Assembly (NCBI GenBank): GCA_020629115.1
Contig: JAHDDY010000033.1
Coordinates: 1 to 34,577, forward strand
DNA length: 34,577 nucleotides
Source: Paracoccaceae bacterium
GTDB taxonomy: Bacteria; Pseudomonadota; Alphaproteobacteria; Rhodobacterales; Rhodobacteraceae
Direction: 5' to 3'
Part shown: positions 8,318-15,294 of the stretch, piece after piece
Position numbering within the stretch: the stretch's first letter is position 1
Layout of the letters: the number at the start of each line of letters is the position of its first letter
Translations under genes and position numbers: made by a program
Notes under the pieces: generated by a model
Seen by the model: only the letters and a program-made list of their open reading frames with translations
What the model was told of the DNA's origin: nothing
The model's database searches: none

Positions 8318-8337
8318 TCCCCGACGGAGACATGCCC

Positions 8338-8901
8338 ATGCGCCCCGCCGCCCTCCTTGCCGCCGCCCTCGCCGCCACGCTGTCGCTCACGGGAGCGGCC
8401 CTCGCCGAGCCGGGCGACCCGATCTTCGCCGCCAACGTGCAGCAGACGGAGCCGGGCATCTCCATCCCCACCTCCGAGATCCGCTACGAGGACGGGCGCA
8501 CCGGCTCGCTGGCCGACTATGCGGGCGAGGTGCTGGTGGTGACGCTGTGGCAGGAGCATTGCCCCTACTGCCGCAAGGAGATGCCGGTCCTCAACCGCCT
8601 CTCCGCCGAGATGGCCGGCGAGGGCGTGCGGGTCGTGGCGCTGGGCCTCGATCAGGACATGGGCCTCATCACCCGCTACCTCGACGGGCACGAGTACGAC
8701 GCCATCGAGCCGGTCATGGATCTGGAGAAGATCAACGGCTCGCTGCTGTCCATCGAGCATTTCGGCCGCTGGTCCATCGCCACGCCCACCAGCTTCATCG
8801 TGGACAAGAAGGGCGAGGTCGTCGCCCGGGTCTGGGGCCTCGTCGACTGGGACGGCGACGCGGCGCGCGGCTTCCTGCGCTCGCTGGTGCGGCAGGGGTA
8901 G
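8338..8901 (+). CDS. TlpA-like periplasmic thioredoxin-fold protein (second of a pair)
   Basis: This 187-residue exported redoxin has a signal peptide (residues ~1-23, ending ALA). The thioredoxin-fold domain has active site QEHCPYCRK (C75, C78) and the cis-proline loop ATPTSFIVD. CPYC is the glutaredoxin-type dipeptide. ATG 8338 is favoured over ATG 8332 because GGAG at 8326-8329 is only 2 nt from the latter but 8 nt from the former. It is co-transcribed with the upstream paralogue-like gene. A role in cytochrome c maturation or copper handling is common for TlpA proteins, but nothing here proves it. Confidence 0.82.
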   Translation: MRPAALLAAALAATLSLTGAALAEPGDPIFAANVQQTEPGISIPTSEIRYEDGRTGSLADYAGEVLVVTLWQEHCPYCRKEMPVLNRLSAEMAGEGVRVVALGLDQDMGLITRYLDGHEYDAIEPVMDLEKINGSLLSIEHFGRWSIATPTSFIVDKKGEVVARVWGLVDWDGDAARGFLRSLVRQG

Positions 8902-8980
8902 GGCCGCTATACCGACGCGAGCGGACGCTCGCCGTCTTGCGCTACCCCGGATGCCTTGCGGCGTGACATGACGTAAGGCT

Positions 8981-9031
8981 GGTCCGGGGCCTGTTCGAGC
9001 GGAGAGCTTTACCGAGAGAGGCCCCCGGTCC
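8981..9031. repeat. Imperfect GC-rich inverted repeat
   Basis: GGTCCGGGGCC at 8981-8991 and GGCCCCCGGTCC at 9020-9031 can pair with one indel and one mismatch. The 248-nt gap between the TlpA pair and the CNNM gene has no credible coding frame. The element resembles the GC-rich hairpins near 16.4 kb and 34.4 kb in style, not in exact sequence. It may terminate the TlpA operon. Confidence 0.35.
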
Positions 9032-9149
9032 TTGCCGGTAACGGGGTGGACCTGTCGGTCGAATCATTGTCCACCTCCCGGATTCGGCATGAGCGAATCT
9101 TGCCCTAGATGCAGGACCATCCGCAGATGATCCGCATCCGAGGCCGCCC

Positions 9150-10202
9150 ATGACCCTGCTCATCCTCTTCGTCGTTCTCGCCATCGGCGTGTCGTTCCTG
9201 TGCTCGATCCTCGAAGCCGTGCTGCTGTCGATCACTCCGTCCTTCGTGGAGGGGGCCGAGGCCGAGCGGCCCGAGCTGGCCGGAAAGCTGCGCGGCCTGC
9301 GCGCGGATATCGAGCGCCCCCTCGCCGCGATCCTGTCGCTCAACACCATCGCCCACACCGTCGGCGCGACCGGGGCCGGGGCGCAGGCGGCGGTGGTGTT
9401 CGACGATACCGGGGTGGGCATCTTCTCCGCCGTCCTGACGCTCGGCATCCTCGTCCTGTCGGAGATCGTGCCGAAGACGCTGGGGGCGACCTACTGGCGC
9501 GGGTTGGCCCCCTTCGCCGTCCGGGTTCTGCCTTGGCTCATCGTCGCGCAGCTGCCGCTCGTCTGGATGAGCCAGGCCATCACGCGGATCCTGACGGGCG
9601 GGGACAAGGGCGACGAGGTATCCCGCGAGGAGATCGCCGCCCTGACCACCGCCGGCCAGCGCATCGGCGTGGTCGAGGAGGACGAGACGCGCTTCATCTC
9701 GAACCTGTTCAGCCTGCCCGAGACTACCGTCCGCGAGGTGATGACCCCCCGCACCGTAATCGAGCACCTGTCCGCCGCAGGCACCGTGGGCGAGGTGGTC
9801 GCGGGGCGGGACACCTTCCCCTATTCGCGCCTGCCCGTGACGGGGGAGTCCGTCGACGAGGTGAGCGGCTTCGTCCTGACGCGCGACCTGCTCGTGGCGG
9901 CGCTGGGCGGGCAGGGGGAGCGGACGATCGGGGAACTGGCGCGCGACCTGCTGCGCGTGCCCGAGGATACCGACCTCGATGCCATGTTCGACCTGTTCAT
10001 GGACGCGGAGGCGCATATCGCGCTGGTGCAGGACGAGTACGGCGGCACGGCGGGCATCGTGACGATGGAGGATGTGCTGGAGACCCTGCTCGGCGTCGAG
10101 ATCGTGGACGAGCAGGACGAGGCCCGGGACATGCGTGCCGTCGCCGTCGCCCGGGCGCGGCGGCGCGACGGTGCCGCGCGACGGGAGGCGGTCGAGGAAT
10201 AG
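9150..10202 (+). CDS. CNNM/CBS domain membrane protein (HlyC/CorC-type transporter family)
   Basis: This 350-residue inner-membrane protein belongs to the CNNM family, implicated in Mg2+ or Co2+ transport. Residues ~1-150 form the CNNM domain with three to four hydrophobic segments and the conserved SEIVPKTLG (104-112). Two CBS domains follow (about 196-255 and 260-322), including REVMTPRTV and DEYGGTAGIVTMEDVLE. The C-terminal CorC_HlyC domain of longer relatives is missing, and the tail is a short Arg-rich stretch. The gene appears monocistronic, since the next gene converges on it. Confidence 0.88.
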   Translation: MTLLILFVVLAIGVSFLCSILEAVLLSITPSFVEGAEAERPELAGKLRGLRADIERPLAAILSLNTIAHTVGATGAGAQAAVVFDDTGVGIFSAVLTLGILVLSEIVPKTLGATYWRGLAPFAVRVLPWLIVAQLPLVWMSQAITRILTGGDKGDEVSREEIAALTTAGQRIGVVEEDETRFISNLFSLPETTVREVMTPRTVIEHLSAAGTVGEVVAGRDTFPYSRLPVTGESVDEVSGFVLTRDLLVAALGGQGERTIGELARDLLRVPEDTDLDAMFDLFMDAEAHIALVQDEYGGTAGIVTMEDVLETLLGVEIVDEQDEARDMRAVAVARARRRDGAARREAVEE

Positions 10203-10210
10203 GACGGCCA

Positions 10211-10233
10211 GGCCCCGCATCCGAAGCGGGGCC
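10211..10233. terminator. GC-rich bidirectional terminator hairpin
   Basis: GGCCCCGC (10211-10218) and GCGGGGCC (10226-10233) form a perfect 8-bp stem with a 7-nt loop. It lies between the 3' ends of two convergent genes (stops at 10202 and 10252). There is no U tract on either strand. Confidence 0.6.
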
Positions 10234-10251
10234 GCCACGTGCGGACCCCGC

Positions 10252-10842
10252 CTACTTCCGTCCGCCGGGCAGCATCCGCCGCAATACCTCGTCCCGGTCG
10301 ACGAAATGGTGCTTGAGCGCGGCCGCGACGTGCACCGCCAGGATGGCCGCGAGCAGGTAGACGCTGACCCAGTGGACCGTGTGGAAGATCTCAGTCAGGC
10401 GGTCGTCGCCCGGCTGGATCGGGTCGGGCATCTCGAACAGGCCGAAGACCATGTTCTTCATCTGCGCCGGATAGGCGTCCACGTCGTTGAGCGGCGAGGC
10501 AGAGGACATGAGCCAGCCGCTGAGCGGAATGACGAACATCAGCGCGTAGAGCGCGACATGAGCCGCCTTGACCCCCGCCCTCTCGATCGCCGACGGCGCG
10601 CCCGGCAGGTCCGGCACCGCCGGGTTGATCCAGCGCCACAGCAGCCGCAGCCCGGCGAGGACGAAGACGACGAAGCCGAAGGACTTGTGCGTCTGCGTCA
10701 GCTCGATCTGGAGGAACATGTCGTCCAGGAAGTTCGCCATGTACGTGCCGACGACCGCGAGCGCGAGGATGAGCGCCGCCATGGTCCAGTGAAAGACCTT
10801 GGCGGGCCACCCCCAACGCGCGCGGGTGTTCTTCAGCCCCAT
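10252..10842 (-). CDS. Cytochrome b561-type (cytochrome b/b6 domain) membrane protein
   Basis: This 196-residue four-helix inner-membrane cytochrome b of the YodB/CybB type passes electrons, probably from the quinone pool. Histidines in or near the helices are candidate haem ligands: H18 (FHWTMA), H52 (THKSFGF), H95, H154/H157 (FHTVHW) and H171. The final segment KHHFVDRDEVLRRMLPG is the typical family C-terminus. Its ATG overlaps the TAA of the YceI gene by one base (TAATG). Cytochrome b561 and YceI are a recurrent bacterial pair. Confidence 0.9.
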   Translation of the reverse strand: MGLKNTRARWGWPAKVFHWTMAALILALAVVGTYMANFLDDMFLQIELTQTHKSFGFVVFVLAGLRLLWRWINPAVPDLPGAPSAIERAGVKAAHVALYALMFVIPLSGWLMSSASPLNDVDAYPAQMKNMVFGLFEMPDPIQPGDDRLTEIFHTVHWVSVYLLAAILAVHVAAALKHHFVDRDEVLRRMLPGGRK

Positions 10843-11435
10843 TAAGAGGCGGGGAAGATTTCGAGGTCGATGCGCACCGGCATGATGTTGCCGATCGCGC
10901 CCTTGGCGTAGGTCACCCCGTATTCGGTGCGGTCGATCTCGCCCTCGATGACGAAGCCGGTCACGACCTTGCCATTGAGCTGGGGCAGGGGCGAGGGCGC
11001 GGACTTGCGCATCGTCACCTCGAAGGTCTCCTCGTTCGTGTTGCCGAGGATGGTCAGGTCGCCGGTGAGCGTCGCGGTATCGTCGCCCGTCATCTCGATG
11101 CTCTTGGACTTGAACACGATGTCGGCGTGGCTCTCCACATCGAGGAAATCGCCCCCGCGCAGATGCTTGTCGCGCGCTTCCCACAGCGTGTTGATCGAGG
11201 CCGCGTCGATGGTGAAGGTCACCGAGGAATCCTCGGGCGCCTCGGGGTCGTACAGGATATCGGCGTCGAACTGCGTGAAGAAGCCGTGGGTCATCGAATA
11301 GCCGAGGTGGTCGACCTTGAAGGTCACGGCGGTGTGCGACTTGTCCAGCTCGTAGGGCTTCGGTTCGGCTAGGGCGGCGGGCGCGGCGAGGCCGGTTGCG
11401 AGAAGGGCGGCGAGGGCGAGGGGACGGACGGGCAT
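10842..11435 (-). CDS. YceI family periplasmic lipocalin-like protein
   Basis: This 197-residue exported protein has a signal peptide (residues 1-23, ending ALA) and the YceI beta-barrel, a lipocalin-like fold that in characterised members binds isoprenoid quinones. Family features include YELDKSHTAVTFKVDHLGYS at the mature N-terminus, DVESHADIVFKS, and GDLTILGNT. ATG 11435 is chosen because AGGAG precedes it at 7-nt spacing and it opens the signal peptide. An upstream in-frame ATG at 11540 has neither. It is coupled to the downstream cytochrome b561. Confidence 0.9.
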   Translation of the reverse strand: MPVRPLALAALLATGLAAPAALAEPKPYELDKSHTAVTFKVDHLGYSMTHGFFTQFDADILYDPEAPEDSSVTFTIDAASINTLWEARDKHLRGGDFLDVESHADIVFKSKSIEMTGDDTATLTGDLTILGNTNEETFEVTMRKSAPSPLPQLNGKVVTGFVIEGEIDRTEYGVTYAKGAIGNIMPVRIDLEIFPAS

Positions 11436-11538
11436 GGAGGCGCTCCTGATGATCGTCGAGACGGGGACTGACGTGCCTGCTATATGCACCGGCCCGTTCG
11501 ACGCGTCATCGTCCATCACGGAAGCGTGAGCGAAAGTC

Positions 11539-11556
11539 AACGCCTCTCAAGGCGTT
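11539..11556. promoter_or_regulatory. Small hairpin in the divergent intergenic region
   Basis: AACGCCT (11539-11545) and AGGCGTT (11550-11556) form a perfect 7-bp stem with a 4-nt loop, between the divergent YceI and PEP-CTERM-like genes (gap 11436-11631). It could be an operator or a 5'-UTR structure. Function unknown. Confidence 0.3.
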
Positions 11557-11631
11557 AGGCGGCTGTAGACGACTCTCCTGTAGGGTTACCCCATCGAACA
11601 TTTCGAACACGAACGGACCGGAGAGCATCGC

Positions 11632-12216
11632 ATGGTTCCCAAGCACAGACTGCACGCCGCGATTCTTGGGTCGCTCTTCCTTCTCGGCATGGCGGCCGGG
11701 GCGCGGGCCGACGTCATCACCTACGATCTCGTGGACACGCCCCACGGACGCTATCTCCCGGGCGGCTTCTACAAGAACGTCGGCGGGGACCCGCGCTTCG
11801 AGACCTACAGCTTCGAAGAGCCGGGCGCGCGGGCGCGGCTGGTCTACGACGAGGATCGCGGCATCGTCCGGGTTCACGGGCGGACCTACAACCGCGTGAC
11901 GGAGGAATTCTCGAACTTCAACCTGTCGTACAATAGCGTCGAGCGGGACGGCGACAAGCTCACGCTCCAGAACATGAACACGGTCGGCTTCTTCGGCAAT
12001 ACCGATACGAACGGCAAGGGCTTCACCCTCACCCTGGGCGATACGATCACCGGGCACGGCTGGCTGACCGACCCGACCACGGGGCGGCATTTCGGCGATT
12101 TCCACTTCGCCGGGGTGCGTTCGGCGGAGACGGGCAGCATTCCCGCCCCGGCACCGCTTGGTCTGCTGGCCGTGGCGGCCCTGTTCGGCCTGCGCCGCCA
12201 CCTGCGCCGGGGCTGA
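11632..12216 (+). CDS. Exported protein with a PEP-CTERM/VPLPA-type sorting tail
   Basis: This 194-residue secreted protein has a signal peptide (residues ~1-26, ending ARA) and a beta-rich body of no recognised family (~27-165). The C-terminus has a short PAPAP motif, a hydrophobic helix (LGLLAVAALFGL) and a basic end (RRHLRRG). That tripartite tail is the pattern of PEP-CTERM or VPLPA-CTERM proteins handled by exosortase-type membrane enzymes. GGAGAG precedes ATG 11632. No exosortase or polysaccharide genes lie nearby. The tail could instead be an ordinary TM anchor. Confidence 0.72.
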   Translation: MVPKHRLHAAILGSLFLLGMAAGARADVITYDLVDTPHGRYLPGGFYKNVGGDPRFETYSFEEPGARARLVYDEDRGIVRVHGRTYNRVTEEFSNFNLSYNSVERDGDKLTLQNMNTVGFFGNTDTNGKGFTLTLGDTITGHGWLTDPTTGRHFGDFHFAGVRSAETGSIPAPAPLGLLAVAALFGLRRHLRRG

Positions 12217-12357
12217 CGGCCGGAAATCCGGCGGCGGGCGCCTCGCTTCACCCGCACGGGACGTCTCATCGCCATCCCCGCCGTGCTCGTCGCACAGATG
12301 CCGGGCACCACGCGCGCCGCCGACTGGTCGATCCCCGGACCCGCTACCGAACCGGCC

Positions 12358-13248
12358 CTACCGCGTCGGAACGGGCGCATCCCCGCGATAGTCGTAGAAG
12401 CCGCGCCCCGTCTTGCGGCCCAGCCAGCCCGCCTCGACGTATTTCACCAGAAGCGGGCAGGGGCGGTACTTGGTGTCGGCCAACCCGTCATGCAGCACGT
12501 TCATGATGGCGAGGCAGGTGTCCAGCCCGATGAAGTCGGCCAGCTCCAGCGGTCCCATCGGGTGATTCGTGCCCAGCTTCATCGCCGTGTCGATGCTCTG
12601 CACCGTGCCCACGCCCTCGTAGAGCGTGTAGACCGCCTCGTTGATCATCGGCACCAGCACGCGGTTCACGATGAAGGCGGGGAAGTCCTCGGCGCTGGCG
12701 GCCTCCTTCCCGAGCGAGGCGACGACGGCGCGCATGGTGTCGAAGGTCGCCTCGTCGGTCGCGATGCCCCGGATCAGCTCGACCAGCTTCATCACGGGCA
12801 CGGGGTTCATGAAATGGATTCCCATGAACCGCTCGGGCCGGTCGGTGACGGTGGCGAGCCGCGTGATGGAGATGGAGGAGGTGTTCGAGGCGAGGATCGC
12901 GCGTTCCGGCACCACCTCGACCAGCTTGCGAAAGATGGTCTTCTTCAGGTCCTCGATCTCCGCCGCCGCCTCGATCACCAGATCGCAGTCGCCGAAATCG
13001 GCCATGTCGGTGGTGCCCCGGATGCGGCCCAGCGCGGCGACGCTGTCCTCCGCGCCGAGCAGGTCGCGGTTCACCTGACGTTGCAGGTTACCCTCGATCG
13101 CGGCGAGCGCGGCGTCGACCCGGTCCTGTTCGAGATCGCTCATCACCACGTCGTAGCCCGCGACGGCGAAGACGTGGGCGATGCCGTTGCCCATCTGCCC
13201 CGCGCCGACCACGCCCACCGTCCCGATGCCTTCGACCGGATTGCCCAT
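12358..13248 (-). CDS. hbd: 3-hydroxybutyryl-CoA dehydrogenase
   Basis: This 296-residue NAD(P)-dependent enzyme interconverts (S)-3-hydroxybutyryl-CoA and acetoacetyl-CoA in the cytosol (fatty acid, butyrate or PHB-linked metabolism). The N-terminal Rossmann motif is VGAGQMGNGIA (residues 14-24). The catalytic histidine lies in GIHFMNPVPVMKLVE (H145), and E-x-x-x-E is seen in the 3HCDH linker region. The C-terminal 3HCDH domain contains GTNHPMGPLELADFIGLDT. Length is normal. Its 3' end converges on the PEP-CTERM-like gene. PaaH-type annotation is equally possible. Confidence 0.9.
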   Translation of the reverse strand: MGNPVEGIGTVGVVGAGQMGNGIAHVFAVAGYDVVMSDLEQDRVDAALAAIEGNLQRQVNRDLLGAEDSVAALGRIRGTTDMADFGDCDLVIEAAAEIEDLKKTIFRKLVEVVPERAILASNTSSISITRLATVTDRPERFMGIHFMNPVPVMKLVELIRGIATDEATFDTMRAVVASLGKEAASAEDFPAFIVNRVLVPMINEAVYTLYEGVGTVQSIDTAMKLGTNHPMGPLELADFIGLDTCLAIMNVLHDGLADTKYRPCPLLVKYVEAGWLGRKTGRGFYDYRGDAPVPTR

Positions 13249-13445
13249 GCCGCCTCGCCCTCGTGATTACGGCATCCGATGTATGCGAAGGGGAGCGGGT
13301 CGGCAAGGGCCGCGCGGTCGTGGCATCATTCGGCGGGCGGGCAGGTGCGCGGCCCGTTGGTAGCGCAGAGCAGAAGTAGCCGACGCGTGTCCTACCAAGG
13401 ATAGGCACCCTTGAAGCATTTTACTGAAAGAATTCGGTTGCACTT

Positions 13446-13655
13446 CTATCTTGTGTGACAAGTTGGAGAGCAGTGTTTGCAGCCATTGGCAGTTCTATAC
13501 GTCTTCTTCGCTTCACGAACAGCGGGAGCACAACTCTCGAACGTGCCGAGATATTTTCGATTCTTTTCGAGGGCAGGGGTGGGACATTTGTCGGCCCTGT
13601 GAACTTCGTGGTCGCCGTTCGCCTGTGCTTTTGTGTTGACGTAATATCTAGGCAT
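13446..13655 (-). CDS. Small Cys/His-rich conserved protein in an AT-rich islet
   Basis: This 69-residue protein resembles a widespread family of unknown function whose members begin YYVN-x-x-AQ-x-NGDHEVH and end in a Cys/His cluster. Here the start is MPRYYVNTKAQANGDHEVH, the middle has KYLGTFESCAPAVREAKKTY, and the end is GCKHCSPTCHTR. The cysteines and histidines at ~24, ~42 and 59-67 suggest metal binding. GAGAT precedes the ATG. Base composition is lower in GC than the neighbours. The surrounding gap (13249-13445 and 13656-13776) has no other credible gene. Function unknown. Confidence 0.75.
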   Translation of the reverse strand: MPRYYVNTKAQANGDHEVHRADKCPTPALEKNRKYLGTFESCAPAVREAKKTYRTANGCKHCSPTCHTR

Positions 13656-13681
13656 TGGTTTGATCTCTTTTCGTTCTTTTC

Positions 13682-13722
13682 ATTAAGTACCTAATAAGTA
13701 CTTAATTTCAAATGCACGTCAA
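13682..13722 (-). promoter_or_regulatory. Promoter region with a perfect inverted repeat (candidate operator)
   Basis: ATTAAGTAC (13682-13690) and GTACTTAAT (13698-13706) form a perfect 9-bp inverted repeat with a 7-nt spacer, 27-51 nt upstream of the small Cys/His protein start. On the minus strand a good -35 box TTGACG lies at 13722-13717, so the repeat occupies the expected -10 area. No strong -10 box is seen. A repressor dimer binding the repeat would block transcription. Confidence 0.5.
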
Positions 13723-13776
13723 GAGTGTTAATGCGTGATTTCTATTTTTAAGGGTATTGGAGCTTTGCCGCCCCCC

Positions 13777-14340
13777 TCACGCCGCCATCTGCCATTCGCG
13801 AATCCAGTCCTGCGGGGCGAGCAGCATGATGACGTTGAGCGTCAGACCGTCGCGGATGACCGCGCCGACGGCCACCTCCGCGATCACGAACAGCGCCAGG
13901 CTCGCCCAGACCGGCAGCACGCGGGCGAGGGCAAAGCCGACCCACATCCAGGCGATGTCGGCCACCGAGTTCACCACGCTGTCGCCGTAATAGTCGAGCG
14001 CGATGGTGGCCTCGCGGTAGCGCTGGATCACCGCGTCGGTGTTCTCGGCGATCTCCCATGCCGCCTCGATCAGCGTGGCGATCACGAGGCGGGTGCCGAG
14101 CGCGGCGCGGCGCAGGATCAGCCACAGGAAGGCGTAGAAGATCAGCCCGTGCAGGATGTGGCTCGGCGTGTACCAGTCGGCGATGTGCTGAGAATTTTCC
14201 GACGACACGACCGCCCCGTGCCAGAGCTTGACCGTCCCGCATTCGCAGATCGGCGCGCGGCCCATCGCAAGCAGGACCGCCGCCGTCAGGACGACGATCC
14301 CGGCGGCGAGGGCGATATGCCGGCGGCCCATCCCCGCCAT
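13777..14340 (-). CDS. UPF0314/DUF2585 family membrane protein
   Basis: This 187-residue integral membrane protein belongs to the alphaproteobacterial UPF0314 (DUF2585) family, function unknown. Characteristic stretches are GRAPICECGTVKLWHG (~27-42), SSENSQHIADWYTPSHILHG (~46-65) and EAAWEIAENTDAVIQRYR. Four to five hydrophobic segments are visible. It starts 4 nt after the stop of the upstream membrane protein, so the two are probably co-transcribed. An ATG three codons downstream is an alternative start. Confidence 0.88.
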   Translation of the reverse strand: MAGMGRRHIALAAGIVVLTAAVLLAMGRAPICECGTVKLWHGAVVSSENSQHIADWYTPSHILHGLIFYAFLWLILRRAALGTRLVIATLIEAAWEIAENTDAVIQRYREATIALDYYGDSVVNSVADIAWMWVGFALARVLPVWASLALFVIAEVAVGAVIRDGLTLNVIMLLAPQDWIREWQMAA

Positions 14341-14344
14341 CGAA

Positions 14345-14839
14345 TCAGACGTAGCGCGCGTCGCGCATGACCACCGCCAGCGCCAGACCGTAGATCACGT
14401 GCCCGACCAGCGCGACCCAGGTCAGGTCCCCGAAGCCGAGGAAGGGCGGGTTCCCCGCCACCAGATGCGCCATCACGTAGAGCGCGAAGGCCCAGATCAC
14501 GACGCCGAACACCGCCCCCGTCACCCACCAGTGCAGGCTCGGCGCGATCATCCGGCTGATGGGGCGGGCGAGGAGGACGTAGCCGAGCGGATAGCCGAGG
14601 ATGCCCATCGCGTAATGAGCGAGCCGGCCGTATTGCGTGTACTCCTCGCCGAAGAGCGCGCCGAGCGACTGGGTGGCGAGGGGCACCGGGGCGAGGCGCG
14701 GATAGCCCGCCTCGGGCGCGTAGATCTGGCCGAAGGCGTCGAAGGCGGCCATGGCGAGCGCGCCGCCGATGAGCATCAGGAGGATCGTCCCGATGAACGA
14801 GCCGCCCTCGTCGTAATCGTCGTAACCGTAGTCGCGCAT
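14345..14839 (-). CDS. Integral membrane protein, YagU/DUF1440-like
   Basis: This 164-residue inner-membrane protein has an acidic, tyrosine-rich N-terminus (MRDYGYDDYDEGG). Four hydrophobic segments follow, at about 15-35, 75-93, 103-125 and 137-158. The general layout resembles YagU/DUF1440-type proteins. That assignment is weak and the function is unknown. ATG 14839 was chosen because the sequence upstream in this frame is Arg/Pro-rich and runs into repeat DNA. It lies immediately upstream of the UPF0314 gene on the same strand. Confidence 0.65.
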   Translation of the reverse strand: MRDYGYDDYDEGGSFIGTILLMLIGGALAMAAFDAFGQIYAPEAGYPRLAPVPLATQSLGALFGEEYTQYGRLAHYAMGILGYPLGYVLLARPISRMIAPSLHWWVTGAVFGVVIWAFALYVMAHLVAGNPPFLGFGDLTWVALVGHVIYGLALAVVMRDARYV

Positions 14840-15294
14840 GGTCGCATCCCCGTCATGGCCGGCCCCCGCCGCCAGCTTTCTTGGGGCTTTCCTTACGCCG
14901 TGGTCCGCCCCCGGATCAACCCGCATACGTACAGAATAAAACGATGCGCGAAGCCTGTGGCATCCGGGGCCTTCCTTGTCAAGGCAATCGGGTGAGGCAC
15001 GTCTTGACACACGTGAGGTCATTGTCGGGCTTGACCCGACGATCCACGGCTGACGCACGTGCAGGTCCTGCAGCCCTGGATCGCCGGGTCCAGCCCGACG
15101 ATGACCGTTTCATCACGCCGAAGGGCCATTGCTGGCATGACAATTCATTCACCCGATTGCCCTGCCTTCCTTGGTCGGGCATCGCGGCCCGGGCAGGACC
15201 GGGTCGTCCGCGCGCGGCTCCGCAGGGCCGCGTGTTGCCAAGCCCGTTGGGCGGTGAGAGAAAGACCGCCTCCGTATCCATCCGAGGCGATGCC
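14840..15294. other. 455-nt intergenic region with repeat DNA
   Basis: There is no credible gene in this gap. Most of it is the inverted-repeat element at 14983-15161. The left part should hold the promoter of the leftward membrane-protein pair, and the right part the promoter of the aminotransferase. Frames here translate to Pro/Arg-rich strings of the kind often misannotated from this repeat type. Confidence 0.7.
14983..15161. repeat. MITE-like element with 13-bp perfect terminal inverted repeats
   Basis: GGCAATCGGGTGA (14983-14995) and TCACCCGATTGCC (15149-15161) are perfect inverted repeats about 180 nt apart. Between them lie two longer arms (about 15017-15049 and 15074-15107) that are inverted copies with about four mismatches. 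Each is built on TCGGGCTKGACCCGRCGATCC, a palindrome-rich sequence common between alphaproteobacterial genes. RNA from either strand would fold into a large hairpin. No transposase is present. Confidence 0.7.

Noticed and set aside
15000-15110. Apparent short protein strings (such as QPWIAGSSPTMT) in the repeat
   Set aside because: These are translations of the palindromic repeat at 14983-15161, a known source of false genes.
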